Shown here in pieces: positions 48,059-63,921 of a stretch of 64,000 bases of DNA. The stretch is from contig OY986966.1 of NCBI GenBank assembly GCA_963920575.1, positions 26,255,717-26,319,716 on the forward strand, given 5' to 3'. Numbering within the stretch: position 1 is the stretch's first letter; every line of letters begins with the position of its first letter. Position numbers and translations under genes: made by a program. Under the pieces are notes generated by a model that ran no database searches, was not told where the DNA came from, and worked only from the letters and a program-made list of their open reading frames with translations. The DNA is from Narthecium ossifragum. Lineage: Eukaryota; Streptophyta; Magnoliopsida; Dioscoreales; Nartheciaceae.

Positions 48059-48846
48059 CTAGACAGCTGGGTCTAGCGTGACGTTCACGGTGCTCTCATC
48101 TTCACCATCATCAACCTTGTCATCTCTGACATCCTTCTTGTACTTCATGCATTGCTTCTTTACATGGCATGCTTTGCCACAGTAATAGCAAGTGACACTT
48201 TTTCTTTTGCCTTGGTTCACTGCCACCATAGACTCTGAATGTATCTGCCTTGCTCCAGCAGCCTTTCGTCTGGTCTTTTCGTTCAGCAAACAGCCTGTAA
48301 CTTGGCTCAGAGATACTGCTCCGTCAGGCGCTGAGTTGCTAAGCGATACTATCAGGCTCTCCCAAGAATCTGACAAAGAACTAAGCAGGAGTGATGCCTT
48401 CAGGTCGTCATCCAAAACCATCTTCATGGTAGCAAGTTGATTGACAATGCTCTTGAACTCATTCAGGTGCTCGGCTATCGACCCTCCATCCTGGACTTCA
48501 GATTCACAAGCCGTCGGATCAAGAAAGTTTTGTTTCCAACAGACTTCCTCTCGTAAAGCTCGTAAAGCTTGTCCCAAAGATCTTTGGCTGTCGTCGTCGT
48601 CGACACGTGATAGTAGACGCAATCTTCCAAATACTATCGAATAGTTGCCAAGGCCTTCCTGTCAAGCTTGTTCCATTCTCCTTCCTCCATCTCTTCAGGC
48701 TTCTTTTCTATTCCATGCAGAGGCTTGTAGAGATCCTTGCAGAATAAAAGATCCTCCATCCTTGTCTTCCATAGGTTCCAGTTGTTTCCGTTGAGTAGAA
48801 TCATCCGTACAACATTGGCGTCCAGCTCGCTTCTGCCAGAATCCAA
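48059..48846 (-). pseudogene. Copia-type gag polyprotein of the gag-only element
   Basis: Minus-strand frames at 48634-48846 (MILLNGNNWNLWKTRMEDLL, CKDLYKPLHG) and 48059-48622 (GGSIAEHLNEFKSIVNQLAT, LLSSLSDSWESLIVSLSNS) form the UBN2-type gag of Ty1/copia. A zinc knuckle, CYYCGKACHVKKQC, follows. A stop and frame change separate the two frames near 48622-48640. The expected length of this gag is about 250 residues, so it is nearly complete but broken. Confidence 0.82.
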
Positions 48847-48914
48847 CCCAAATGCTTCAGATCTTGATTAGGAACTTAGAATCTTGATCAAGGATTCGAA
48901 TCCCCCTAATCTCG

Positions 48915-48935
48915 GAACCTGGCTCTGATACCACT
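48915..48935 (-). other. Primer-binding site (initiator tRNA-Met type)
   Basis: On the minus strand TGGTATCAGAGCCAGG lies two to three bases inside the right LTR. It matches the usual plant LTR-retrotransposon primer site complementary to the 3' end of initiator tRNA-Met. It fixes the element's orientation. Confidence 0.9.
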
Positions 48936-49669
48936 TGTTGGGGAACTGAGGGGTCCCGACGATGCCGGAGATACGCCAGATAATGACGGGGATGTCGTAG
49001 CGGAAGAGAAACAACCAAACCACAAAGAAAAGGAAAAAGTGGAGACAAGGATTTACGTGGAAAAACCTACCAGCAACAACTGGAAGAAAAAAATCACGGA
49101 CAACAGAGGAAATCTTCACTATGAGAGAGAGAGATTACAAAGCCCAAACCCTAGCAGAGACAAAGAGATCTCTCTCTAGGGTTGCCTACTCTCACACCTC
49201 TCATACACCCATTAACCACATCTCTACCACACATAAGAAATCATAGAAGCACTCTATTTATAGCCTCAAAATAGTACAAATCCGGATTAGATTTGAGCCG
49301 TCAGATTTGCCCATCAAATAGGGAAGGATCGATCCTATTGAAAGGGAAATATCGATCCTAGTATGCTTGAGATCGATGAATTCCAAAATCCCGAGTAGGA
49401 TCGATCCTACTATATAGGAGAGATCGATCCTTTGTACCCGAGCGTCCTCAAAATCTCAGCATCCCGAAGAGGATCGATCGTAGAATCGATCCTACCTTGA
49501 TCTTTACAAACAGGTGCTCTCTGTCTCTTTTGTTTACCGAGTAGGATCAATCTTTCTTGGAAAGATGGATCGATCCGCTGACAAATTGCAAAGAGAGATC
49601 GATCCTACATGACTGGAAGGATCGATTATTTCCTTGCTGCCGTCATCCTCATAGGAGGAAAAGTCAACA
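48936..49669 (-). repeat. 5' LTR of the gag-only copia-type element (734 bp)
   Basis: It is the undisturbed copy. On the minus strand it starts TGTTGACTTTTCCTCC and ends CCCCAACA. It matches the interrupted left LTR closely (for example GATGCCGGAGATACGCCAG, and the GGATCGATCCT array), with some substitutions and small indels. Confidence 0.88.
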
Positions 49670-49674
49670 CATGT

Positions 49675-51880
49675 TTGTTCGTTATATACAGGAAACATAG
49701 AAGTTGCAACTACTTGGTTCAAAACTAAAAGCTTCTAAGCCGTCTTTTTTTTTTTTATAAGCCACATCAACCATGACACCCATATCTTTCTCGATGAGTT
49801 GCATAAGAATAATGTATGATACTGCATCACATAATACGAATGGTTTATACATTACATCAGTAACTCTTATTGAAACAAGATCAGAAAGAAATTCACAAAC
49901 AAGCGAATCACTTTGATTAAACTCAAGTGACAGTACCCATGTGTTCTAAAAAATAGATCATGTTGTAGAATGCAAGATATTTGTTCATTTTAAGATAGAA
50001 CAGTATGCTCAATTAACCAAACAAAAAAGCAATTCATGAACAAGTTGAGGAGTCCGATAAGTGGGATATCTACAGTGGTAATTCCTTCTGACAGGAGAAT
50101 ACACATCCTTATTCTTAGGTGTCTTTGACGGTATTTGAAGTTTTCCCGCTCCGTTTATCTTATAATTTATTTTCTCTTGTCGTTATATGTAATGGAGCTT
50201 CGGCCTTCTAAGCCAAGCCAGGATTGCATTACAGGCTAATTTAATCACAAAAAAAAAGAGAAAATTGTCCCGGGATCAATGTTTTAAAAATCAAACTGGA
50301 CTCTCAATAGTATATATACTTGGATTAGTGAGTCCAAGGTCTTCTTTATTTCTTCTCCTGTTTTTGAACGAGTCAAGTCTGAGAGGGTGAAGAGGTCCAC
50401 TTAAGAATAACAAAGATCCCAGTCAAAAACCCTCACAAGTACCAGACTTGATCATCCTCCAACAGTGTCAAACGATGGCATTGGTAGCTTAATCATGAAT
50501 ATTTTTCCCCCCCTCCTCTAAATTGAGCCTTTGACCCTTGTTTAAGCCTGTGACCCTCCTCCCTCAATTAAGAGGCCTGCAATGCCTAGCACACATGAGG
50601 TTCTTCTTAGCCCTTCTGTACTCCCCATGGGTCCGACTAAGATCAATCTGCGCACTTGCGCAGGCCTTTTCTTTCTTTTAGGATTTTTAGATAAGCCCGA
50701 AGCTCACATACTAGCAAACATTTAGGCTAACACATCAGGCCCATCCTTCCTCACTGGACCATATCAAAGCCCAAAGTCAAAACACATGGGCGTCAGCCGA
50801 AACTCGCCTCTAGCCGAGCCCTTAACCCCTGCGTGGACGTACATCTCTAGTGATCCAGGGCGTTCTTCAAGACTTCAACCCCTTTCATTTGATGTTGAAG
50901 TCATATTATCTCCTGGGAATGCTTCGAGGACTATCAAGTATATATCAAGTGCAAGCCCTACTTATATCTACAAACAAACAAATGACCAAAACGCTCTTAG
51001 TTACGAGTTCATCGGTTCAAATTCATAATTTAGCGAAAATATTGTTAAGTATTGTTTTTTTTTTGTTTTTGCTTATATCTATCCAAATTTTTTCATGTAT
51101 TATTGTCAAAAAAAATACCAACATTTTCAAAACTTGCATTTTTAATATACCTACTTTCTGCTAGTTAACTGACATTAATTAGTCTGTGACATCTTTGAGC
51201 AGTAATCTCAAGACTAATATATATATATATATTATATACAAGACACGTGATGGAACGGAATGGAATGGAATGGACGGCAATGGAGGTCGCAGAGCAAAGA
51301 ACGGTTCCTGTGTTTTGGAGCAACTCAACTTGGACAATAATTCCAGACCCATCATCCAATGTTGGAGTGCTTCTTTTTGACTGCCAGAACAAACAAGAGA
51401 CTTTCCATCAGTGAAACCCCCCCCCCCCCCCACTCCATGGAGAGAATAACAAAGTAACTATGAGAGAAGAAAGGTATCTCCCAGAGATTCACAAAAGCCC
51501 ACCAATTTCTAATGAATTCTTTGTTCCACTGCTGGATGCAATCACTAAGGCTGGTCGGATGAGAGGTGACCACCTGTTTCCCATATGTGAAATAGGAAAG
51601 AGAGTAGATGCTCCTTAGATCCCCCTCTTGACGTATGCAATCTTACCTAGATTCCTTTCTCCTGAGTAGTCCACTAATGCCTACCAAACGAAAGTAGATT
51701 TCATAGGCATGAGACATGCCTAAGCAAGAAATGTTTGATTGGCCATTGGCTCGCATCAGTACTGGTCAGTACTGGTCGGGGTCTCACGACCGGTCCACCA
51801 CCGCCACCACCGCCACTGTCATCCCACCACCACTATCACCTACATAGCTATGTGATGATTGCACTCGAGAAATCTTGAGT
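49675..51880. other. Intergenic DNA, no gene seen
   Basis: Only short frames are present, none recognisable. A run of 16 Cs lies at about 51419-51434, a (TA)n run near 51220-51233, and CCACCACCGCCACC-type repeats at 51795-51842. Confidence 0.5.
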
Positions 51881-52149
51881 GCTCATGGGGCCATGCATGG
51901 TTGTGCAAGATGAAAAAAAGTGGTTCTCAATGGATCACCACTGCTTGTATTGATATCTTTATATATAATTACAATATGAGTTGTCTCACTATTATGTGAG
52001 CTGTACAATCTAGGCTATTAAAGGCTGCACTTAAGGTAGATTACATAAAAGGAAAATTATGACAGATTTGAATTAGCATCAATCAGGCAATTCTTGTAGA
52101 GCTGTGTTTGAGGAAGATTGATTGCTATGGCCAGCTGGTGATGCTTTTG

Positions 52150-54240
52150 TTACGGGATTGACAACATCTTTAACACCCTCTCGCAAGTTGATGGGGGAGT
52201 GCACACCATTAACTTGTCTCGTAAAAGACAAAACCGATGTGAGCTGAGCCCTTTAGTGAAAATATCACCAAGTTGATCAGTTGTACTGATGTATTTCACC
52301 TGAATGTCTTTATTTTGAACCTTTTCTCTTATAAAGTGGAAATCTATCTCAATATGCTTGGTTCTAGCATGGAAAACCGGATTTGAGGCTAAGGCTAAGG
52401 CCCCAACATTGTCACACCAAAGGACCGGTGTGGAGAATAAAGGAACTTGCAATTCTTGAAAGAGCATGCGTAACCAATATAATTCAGCAGTGGCATGAGA
52501 AAGAGCCCTATACTCTGCTTCGGTACTTGATCTTGCCACTACTTTTTGTTTCTTTGCAGGCCATGATATAAGAGATGTGCCAAAGAAGACACCATAGCCA
52601 CAAGTTGATCTCCGATCGTCCGGATCACCAGCCCAGTCGGAGTCGCAGTAGCCATGCAAATGCATAGTTCCCTTGGTGAAGAAGAGGCCATGATCAACTG
52701 TTCCTTTTAAATAACGAAGCACCCGCTTCGCTGCAGTCCAATGGGTTGTAGTTGGCTGATGCATAAATTGGCAAAGTTGGTTAACAGAGAAGGAGATGTC
52801 TGGTCTTGTTAACGTGCAATACTGCAGACCACCAACAATTCTACGGTATTCAGTAATTTCAGCTTCTCGAAGAGGTTCACCGTCAGAAGAAGACATCTTT
52901 GCGCCACTTGAACATGGTGAGTTAACTGGTTTGGCACCAACCATCTTTGCCCTGTGAAGAAGGTCGCCAATATACTTAGATTGTCTTAAGTGAAGACCAG
53001 ATCCATCTCGAGTAGCTTGGATGCCTAAGAAAAAACTCAATTGACCGAGGTCCTTCATCTTGAATTCTTGCTGAAATCGTTCTGTGAGTTTGGACATCAA
53101 GACAGGTGTATTTCCAGTCACAAGAATATCATCAACGTACACCAAGAGATAAACCCGTATATCATCTTTAATGTAAGTAAAGAGAGAGCTGTCCACTGAG
53201 GATGAGAAAAAACCAAGGTCGAGCAGAAATTGAGACAGTCTTGTAAACCAAGCTCGTGGGGCTTGTTTTAAGCCATATAATGATTTGTAGAGACGACACA
53301 CATGATCTGGAAACTGCGGATCCTTGAAGCCTTGTGGTTGCTCCATATAGACTTCATCGGTTAAAATACCATTCAAAAATGCATTGGACACATCAAGTTG
53401 GGTGACTGGCCAGTTAAATTGCACAGCTAAAGCCAAGACAATTCGGACTGTAGAAGGTTTTATCACAGGACTAAAGGTCTCTGTGAAGTCAATCCCATCT
53501 GCTTGATCATAACCTTTGGCAACGAGACGGGCTTTGAACCTATCAACGGTGCCATCTTGCTTCTGCTTGATCCTATAAATCCATTTGTTACGGACCACAT
53601 TGTGATTTGTAGGTCGAGGACATAAGGCCCATGTCCCATTCGCAAGTAAGGCATCAAGTTCTTCTCCCATTGCTGCACGCCATTCGGGTATGAGAATTGC
53701 CTTTGAGTAACAGGATGGCTCAGGTGGTATGGTTACTGTGGCTAAGGCACGGAGAGGATGTTTTGTAGAGTAAAGGAGATAATAATCAGGATAGTGTTTG
53801 GGTCGAGAATGACCTGTTTGGGATCTAGTGAGAGGCTGACTAGCATTGAGAGGCACATCGAGCATGGATGAGTGAGGAGATGCATTGATGTTTAATTGAT
53901 GATTTTGGTTGGGAGATGGTATTTGCGGAAGCATATGTGGAGGTGAGGAAAAGGGATTGGCTGATGGTAAGGGGTTTGGGGAAGGAGTATGTGTGGCAGC
54001 GGAATTAATGGTTGAGTGTGGGGGAATGACAAGTGGTTGGATACTTACTGCATTCTCATGTGAAACACCTTGCAGGTCAGGAGTTGATGCAGTCCGAGTG
54101 AGGGATATCTTTGCTGGAAATAAATTCTCATCAAAAACATGTCTCGACACATAAACTCGATTGGAAGTAGGATCAAGGCAACGATACCCTTTTTGGGAGG
54201 AACCATAGCCGATAAAAATGTATTGTTTACTCCTAAACAT
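52150..54240 (-). pseudogene. Copia reverse transcriptase and RNase H
   Basis: A 696-codon open frame carries the post-integrase segment (FIGYGSSQKGYRCLDPTSNR), RT (GIDFTETFSPVIKPSTVRIV; YLLVYVDDILVTGN with the YVDD active site) and RNase H (LHGYCDSDWAGDPDDRRSTC; VARSSTEAEYRALSHATAEL). The frame itself is intact, but it is separated from the integrase by a frame change near 54290-54350. It therefore cannot be made as part of a full polyprotein. Confidence 0.87.
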
Positions 54241-54346
54241 GAGTTTTTCAGTGGAGTATGGTTTGAGTAATGGATAGCAAGCACATCCAAAAACTTTCAG
54301 AGAAGAGTAGTCAGGTGTACGATCAAAAAGTTTTTGAAAGGGAGAC

Positions 54347-55195
54347 TTATGTCAATGACAGGGCTAGGGAGACAATTGATGAGAAAGGTGGCTGTTTGGA
54401 AGGAAGTTGTCCAATACTGCTTGGGCAATTGGGATTGAGCAAGAAGAGCAAGCCCCATTTCCATAATGTGCCTATGTTGCGCTCTGCTAACCCATTTTGT
54501 TGTGCAGTATGTGGGCAGCTTAATCTATGAAGAATGCCATGTTGTTCAAGAAAGCTTTTGAAATTTCTAGATGTGTACTCACCACCATTGTCAGATTGAA
54601 GTTGCTTAATGCGAGTGGTAAATTGATTTTCAACAAGAGCTTTGAATTTAACAAAACAAGCAAAGACATCAGATTTGTTATGAAGTGGATATAACCAAGA
54701 GTAGCGAGAAAAGTCATCCACAAATAACACATAATAGAGACAGCCATCGGTTGATGGTGTAGAACATGACCAAAGATCAGTGTGAATTAATTCAAGAGGA
54801 GCAGTAGAAACACGAGATGACAAAGGAAAAGGAAGTTGCTTGCTTTTACCTAGTTGGCATGCTACACAAACACTCTGTTTAGTTAAAGAACCAGAAAAAT
54901 GTAGAGAATGTTCTTTAAGCAAACGACAAACAATAGGATGTGATGGATGCCCGAATCTTGCATGCAATGTCGAAATTGGGACCTTGATTCCTAAGGAAGC
55001 AGAGAAACTACGCAGTTGATGATGCGATTTATTGTCCAGCTTTATGGGATATAGACCACCCTCACTCTGGCCTTGCAACAAAGTCCTGCCCGTGAGATTT
55101 TCCTTCACAAAGTAATGAGAACCCGTAAGCACAAAGAAGCAGTTATTATCACGACAAAATTGGTTGATGGCAACGAATGGACGGCCGGGAGTCAC
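54347..55195 (-). pseudogene. Copia integrase
   Basis: The frame contains the HHCC zinc region (LHARFGHPSHPIVCRLLKEH ... CVACQLGKSKQLPFP) and the DDE core (LIHTDLWSCSTPSTDG; FVDDFSRYSWLYPL; LQSDNGGEYTSRNFKSFLEQ; QQNGLAERN). It runs out of frame near 54350, just before the RT frame begins. Confidence 0.87.
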
Positions 55196-55269
55196 GCTGA
55201 GGCTGAGGGGCCAATAATAAGTCTGTAATTTGTGTGCATGGACAGAGCATGTATATTACACATGTCATT

Positions 55270-55471
55270 GAATTGGTAGTGAGATATCAATTGATCGGTA
55301 TAAATTTACTGATCGAATGTACCAATAATCGAATCGGTAGGTATATACCGATCAATTGATCTAATCCATCGGTAGAACAATCGGTGGGTATATATCGATC
55401 AATTGATCTAATCCATCGGTATTGTTCTACCGATGGACTATATCAACCAATTGATATGTCACTACCGATTC
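55270..55471. mobile_element. 202-bp foldback element (MITE-like) upstream of the dioxygenase gene
   Basis: The left end GAATTGGTAGTGAGATATCAATTG and the reverse complement of the right end GAATCGGTAGTGACATATCAATTG match at 22 of 24 positions. The interior repeats ATCAATTGATC, TAATCCATCGGTA and ATACCGATC in both orientations. It shares the ATCGGTA/TACCGAT word with the MULE at 17-27 kb. No coding capacity. Confidence 0.7.
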
Positions 55472-55487
55472 GAATATATGTACAATG

Positions 55488-55572
55488 TACATGCCACGTG
55501 GCCATGTAGATAATATACATGCCACGTGGTCATGTAGACAATATACATGCCACGTGATCAGGTACACAAATA
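55488..55572. promoter_or_regulatory. Three 28-bp tandem repeats each with a G-box (CACGTG)
   Basis: CATGCCACGTGG(C/T)CATGTA followed by GA(T/C)AATATA repeats with an exact 28-base period, with CACGTG at 55495, 55523 and 55551. The third copy is less perfect. G-boxes (ACGT core) bind bZIP and bHLH factors such as ABA- or light-response regulators. The array lies 130-190 bases upstream of the dioxygenase start codon and just upstream of its TATA box. Confidence 0.8.
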
Positions 55573-55591
55573 TTTTTTCGTTTATAAATTC

Positions 55592-55599
55592 TATAAATA
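55592..55599 (+). promoter_or_regulatory. TATA box of the dioxygenase gene
   Basis: TATAAATA lies 94 bases before the ATG at 55686, which suggests a transcription start near 55625 and a leader of about 60 bases. Confidence 0.7.
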
Positions 55600-55685
55600 G
55601 AGCATCCCTTTCAGCCAGAGGTTGCAGGACACGTAAGTCAACCATTTCCTCAAGTGTCATAGTTACTACTTAGACACTGATCACT

Positions 55686-57049
55686 ATGGCTCCAGTACTA
55701 TGTTCGAATGCTCCAGCTGAGATCAAGATTGGGCACATCGAAGACATCCAGGAGCTGAGGAGGGCTCGGCCTTCGACCATCCCCGAGAGGTATGTTCGTG
55801 ACATACATGAGAGGCCGGCGAGGTCTAAGCTTCTCGACTCCATGGTCGTGCCGGTGATCGACATGTCCAAGATAGAAGGGCAAGACGAAGCAGAAGCACG
55901 GCACGAGATGGCCAAGCTCGCTGCTGCCTGCCAGGAGTGGGGCTTCTTTCAGGTAAGGCAGTGCCGATTTTTCATACCGAGTTTATCGATTATTTGCTAA
56001 GGTGAAAAAGAGAGATAAAATAAGCTGGTGATCTTGGAAAATGTATAGGTTGTCGAGCATGGTATAAAGGATGGTTTGCTAGGGAGCATGGAGAAGGTGG
56101 CCAGAGACTTCTTCATGCTGCCCTTGGAAGAGAAAGAGAAGTATCCGATGGCACCCGGGACTATCCAAGGGTACGGGCACGCCTTTGTGTTCTCCGAGGA
56201 CCAGAAGCTAGACTGGTGCAACATGCTGGCGCTCGGCGTTGAGCCGCCGTTCATCAGGAACCCTAGACTCTGGCCAACAAATCCAGCTTTCTTCAGGTAC
56301 TCTGCGACACATACATTCCCTCGCTATTGTACACCACCTTCTGCTCCTCCTTGTGAATCATAAAGCTCACTGAGCAACCTTTTCTGCAGTGAAACACTGG
56401 AGAAGTACTCGGCAAACATTAGAAACCTTTGCCAAAAACTGCTGATCCTGATAGCCGAGTGCCTTGGATTGAACTCTAATGCATTCAACGACATGTTCGG
56501 CGAGGCAGTTCAAGCTGTGAGGATGAACTATTATCCTCCATGCTCAAGGCCGGACCTTGTCCTCGGCCTGAGTCCACACTCCGACGGAAGTGCCATCACA
56601 GTTCTGCAGCAAGACACCGGCTCGGTAGGCCTGCAAATTCACAAGGATGATGCTTGGGTGCCTGTCAATCCTATACCCAATGCTCTGGTTATCAACCTCG
56701 GCGACACCATTGAGGTGAGCCATCCTGCATCAACCCATTTCAACCACCACCCGAAGAGTTATATGCCAGTTTTAATGACTAGAAAATCTGACAGGTTCTG
56801 ACGAACGGAAAGTACAAAAGCGTCGAACACAGAGTGGTGACAAACAAAGAAATAGATCGACTCTCGATCGTCACATTCTATGCTCCGAGTTATGATGTGG
56901 AGCTTGGTCCTATGCCTGAACTCGTCAACAACACTCATCCATGCAGGTATAGAAGATACACTCATGGCGAGTACAGCCGCCACTACGTTACAAACAAGCT
57001 CCAAGGAAAGAAGACCCTGGAATTTGCCAAGATCCAAACTCAGTCCTGA
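55686..57049 (+). CDS. 2-oxoglutarate/Fe(II)-dependent dioxygenase (SRG1-like, DOXC class)
   Basis: Four exons (55686-55952, 56049-56296, 56390-56714, 56795-57049) join to 1,095 bases, giving a 364-residue protein, the usual length. It starts MAPVLCSNAPAEIKIGHIED. The N-terminal DIOX_N domain has VPVIDMSKIEG and AACQEWGFFQVVEHGI. The catalytic 2OG-FeII_Oxy domain has MNYYPPCSRPDLVLGLSPHS, the HSD part of the iron-binding H-x-D...H facial triad. The later VEHRVV gives the second His and RLSIV the 2-oxoglutarate-binding R-x-S. No stop or frameshift is present, so it appears functional. Members act in the cytosol on specialised metabolites or hormones; the substrate cannot be read from sequence. 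The promoter carries a triple G-box array next to a foldback element. Confidence 0.93.
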
Positions 57050-60000
57050 AGCATACACTTTCTAGATAATTACCGTCCCCTACTACATGCAGTGTGAATG
57101 GTGTACAAGTAAATAACCATACAGAACTCAAAAAGAGATCGATGTCAGAGATTCACTAGTAGCTAGCTCTAACAAGGGATCATGCCACTGTATACAGCTT
57201 TTCTTTTCTTTCTTTTTTATTTTTTTCCCCTTAGCTCCTTTTCCACTGCTGAAGATGCTCCTGTACGAAATGGACTATATGTTATTTGAGAGGGTTTGCT
57301 AGCACAATGGGAGACTTGCTGTTCAGATCATCAAATACAGTAGACAAGAATAGAATCAAAATGCAACTAGGACACTTTTCCTGGAGTTTGTCAATGAGAA
57401 TCCTGTAAACTGAAAAAGTGATTATGAAAGTAAACTGTAAAAGTGACATAATGTCCAATCACCTGTGAAAGGTCCAAAATTGGAATAAACTGATTGGCTG
57501 GGAAGCTTGGTCCTATCAATTGTGGAAGAGCTTTTCTCTATGTAGGCCCAAGAATCAGATACATGCTTGCGGTCCAAAAGACTGATTCTTGAACTGTACC
57601 TAAGACAACTTGCATGATAGTGATCCTATTTGCTCAAGGTATAGGTTACTATTTGCCATAGAGATTAAGATCAAAAAAATATGCAAAAGAAGTGAAGCAT
57701 TCAATAATTGTCAATTATTAGGAGGCCCGCAAGTTGAAAAGTAGATACAGTGAACCATCTTAGAGTCAAACACGACATACAGAAGAAAACTAGCAACAGT
57801 TACTACATCTGTAAGCCATAAGAAGTAATGTGTACACCAGAGAAAGTATCTTAAAACGAAGTGAAACAGACAAGATTTGGCATGGCAATTTTTTGAGATG
57901 CACCAAGTATGTAACAGAATAAATAAGCAGGCATTAGCCCAACAAAAGCTCCTCTAAATGGGTGAAAGTGTGAGCCAACTTAGAACAGGGTTAGTTTGTT
58001 GTGCTTGATTAGGAATTTAAAACGGTTTTCGTTCCCCTTCTTGCCCTAACAAAATCCGAATAACATTTTTTATTTATAAACCGAGCCTTTAACCATGGCT
58101 CAGGATGGGCAATGATTTTAGAACCACAAAGTCCTCAAAGAGGATTTGAACCCAAGAAAAACCACCTCACACACGAGCTTCTTAACCAAAGTTGTTCTAA
58201 CCACCCTTACATGCATTCATATTCACATTTAAAACAACATACTACAACCAAATCAAGGCTTAAAAAGGAAAAAAGAAAACTCCAAACTACATGTTATAGT
58301 GAGACTAGAATAATCCATTCTTTGATGCTAGCAACCAAAGTGTTCATGACAAACATTTTTTCCAATAGGTCCTCGTGACAAATTCCAGCTATAAGAACTT
58401 AACTTAACATCAACTGACTAGCGTACATAAGCAATGCAAAAAGAAAAATCCTTATTGCATCTTTGGCAGGCCACAATTTGACAACAAAATGAAAAAATAA
58501 GTGTGGCGCATCACTGCATTGCGTAAACTGTGTTCAGCCATTTAGCCATAGTATGAAAGTTCAAGATGTGATAATGAAACAGTTCAATATGTGATCATGA
58601 AACAGTTCAAGATGTGATAATGAACAATGAAGTGCATGCGTGCAGTTTAATAATGCCTTTAATTTAATAAAGAAAGGAAAAGAAGAATGACTAGAAGCTC
58701 CAAATTTTAAACGCCTAGACCCTAGAAAAGTGTCGTAGTAATAGTTTCAAGAGAATAATGCAGGGGAAGTGGACCACATGCACAGTAACTATTGTAAGAA
58801 AGTTGAAAGAAGCAGTTTTGTTCAAAGCAGTATCACCAAAACCCGAACTTTCGTTAAATTATTCAACCTGAGGTCAACTTCTAAGATGAGGTTCTTCACT
58901 CCTTTCTAGTTCGTAGAATCATATAACAGCCCACTTCACACATCTAGAAGTTTATCATCAGATTGAACTCGAAAAATATAGTTTTCATACAAGTCCATGA
59001 AGGAATTTATTATTGCCTTCTCTCACCTTTTGATTAATATTGATGCCATAGTTTGGGAAAAAAAACCACAGAATGAGCCGACAAAGGCATGCAACTGGAG
59101 CTTGAAAATTCCAGAATTGTGCATATACAGGATAAACAAGCATCACGATCAGATTCTTCCATCATTTCAACATTTATGAATGAGTACAACATCAACGTGG
59201 AGGCAAGAAAAAGGAGAAGCTGGAAAAAAATGAGCCCAAGACCAGAAAGGAAAATGCTATTGGCTTAGGATAAATAGACGGATTGGCACCATACAAAAGC
59301 ATGCTAAAAAAACGAAAATGATCTCCCTATCTGTAAAGAAACTTGGAACAAATAGTTTGAGCTTGAACATAACCTATCCATAATATTATAATTTTGCACA
59401 ACAGTTTCCTAAAAAGAAACAACACATTGCTGCACTCCAATTCTCCATGCCATTTCATTTCCAACTATGGGAGCTGTTTCTCCACCCAATCTTGATCCTT
59501 CTCTCTAAGACTTCAAAATATTGAGCCACAGTTTACCACTAGGCCTGAACACAATTATCAAAAATCCTTTTATTTGATTGCCAATGAAAATCAAGTTCAT
59601 CTGTAAAGCCATGAATTCAGTTGCAATATGACAGGCTATTCCATCTTACAAGCGGGAACAAATTTATTACTAGCATGAAATATGAATTCGACATGGCAAG
59701 ACAGCACATGACATTATTGCTTGTTACCTCAGCATTAAATATCGAGCATACCTAAACAAAGAGGACAAACAAATTGTTTAAATATAAAACTGCTCCCTGG
59801 CGACAATTGTAGCAAAACAAAGGAACATATTACAAAGAAGAAGGCATACTAGACCAAGGTCTAATATACTTGGCAGATAGTCACACAAATCACATGAATG
59901 ACAAAGTGTGAGCATACTATACATCAAGTTCTTTTTACTTTATAAAGAAGAGATCATATCATACGAAAGAAGCTGAATACAATATCGAAACTCCAGACCA

Positions 60001-60253
60001 ATAAAATTTTCTTGAACATCTCACAGCAGGAGGCTTCACTTTCCGGTTTGAGAAGAGGAAATTCTACCAGTAACACAATAAAGATTAATTTACAAGTAAA
60101 AGGCTCTTTGGTTTGGGCATTGTTACCAATCTATGCAGCAGCCCAAAAGCCATCATAGCATCTTTATGACATCCACCATGCAAGTTTCTGCACTATTGTG
60201 GACGGCGTCCAAGAAAATAGGCAGGCTGAAAATGTACCGTCAACCAACAGCAA
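57050..60253. other. Intergenic DNA, no gene seen
   Basis: Only short A/T-rich frames occur. The right end (about 59950-60253) is probably the 3' untranslated region of the cullin gene. The first few hundred bases should be the dioxygenase 3' region. Confidence 0.55.
58559..58627. repeat. Three-copy tandem repeat, 23-bp period
   Basis: GTTCAAGATGTGATAATGAA plus ACA is repeated at 58559, 58582 and 58605 with few substitutions. Confidence 0.85.

Positions 60254-63921
<3,668 letters not shown>

Larger units (their letters stand above)
44476..49669 (-). mobile_element. Short copia-type gag-only element (TR-GAG-like) with 5-bp target duplication
   Basis: CATGT occurs at 44471-44475 and 49670-49674. 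LTRs are 44476-47660 (with a nested solo LTR) and 48936-49669 (734 bp). On the plus strand each runs from TGTTGGGGA to GGAAAAGTCAACA. The element is oriented on the minus strand, since the primer-binding site lies beside the right LTR. Between the LTRs are only about 1.3 kb: a gag frame and 400 bases of unrecognised sequence. No protease, integrase or RT is present, so it depends on other elements. Confidence 0.85.
51900..55195 (-). mobile_element. Degraded Ty1/copia element: partial 3' LTR, pol, 5' truncated
   Basis: The minus strand carries integrase, RT and RNase H in copia order (INT before RT), followed by a probable partial LTR below 52170. That LTR region contains TATATAAAG near 51960 and AGCAGTGGTGATCCATTGAG. 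No gag, protease or 5' LTR was found to the right. The sequence stops near 55195, and no target duplication was found. Confidence 0.8.
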
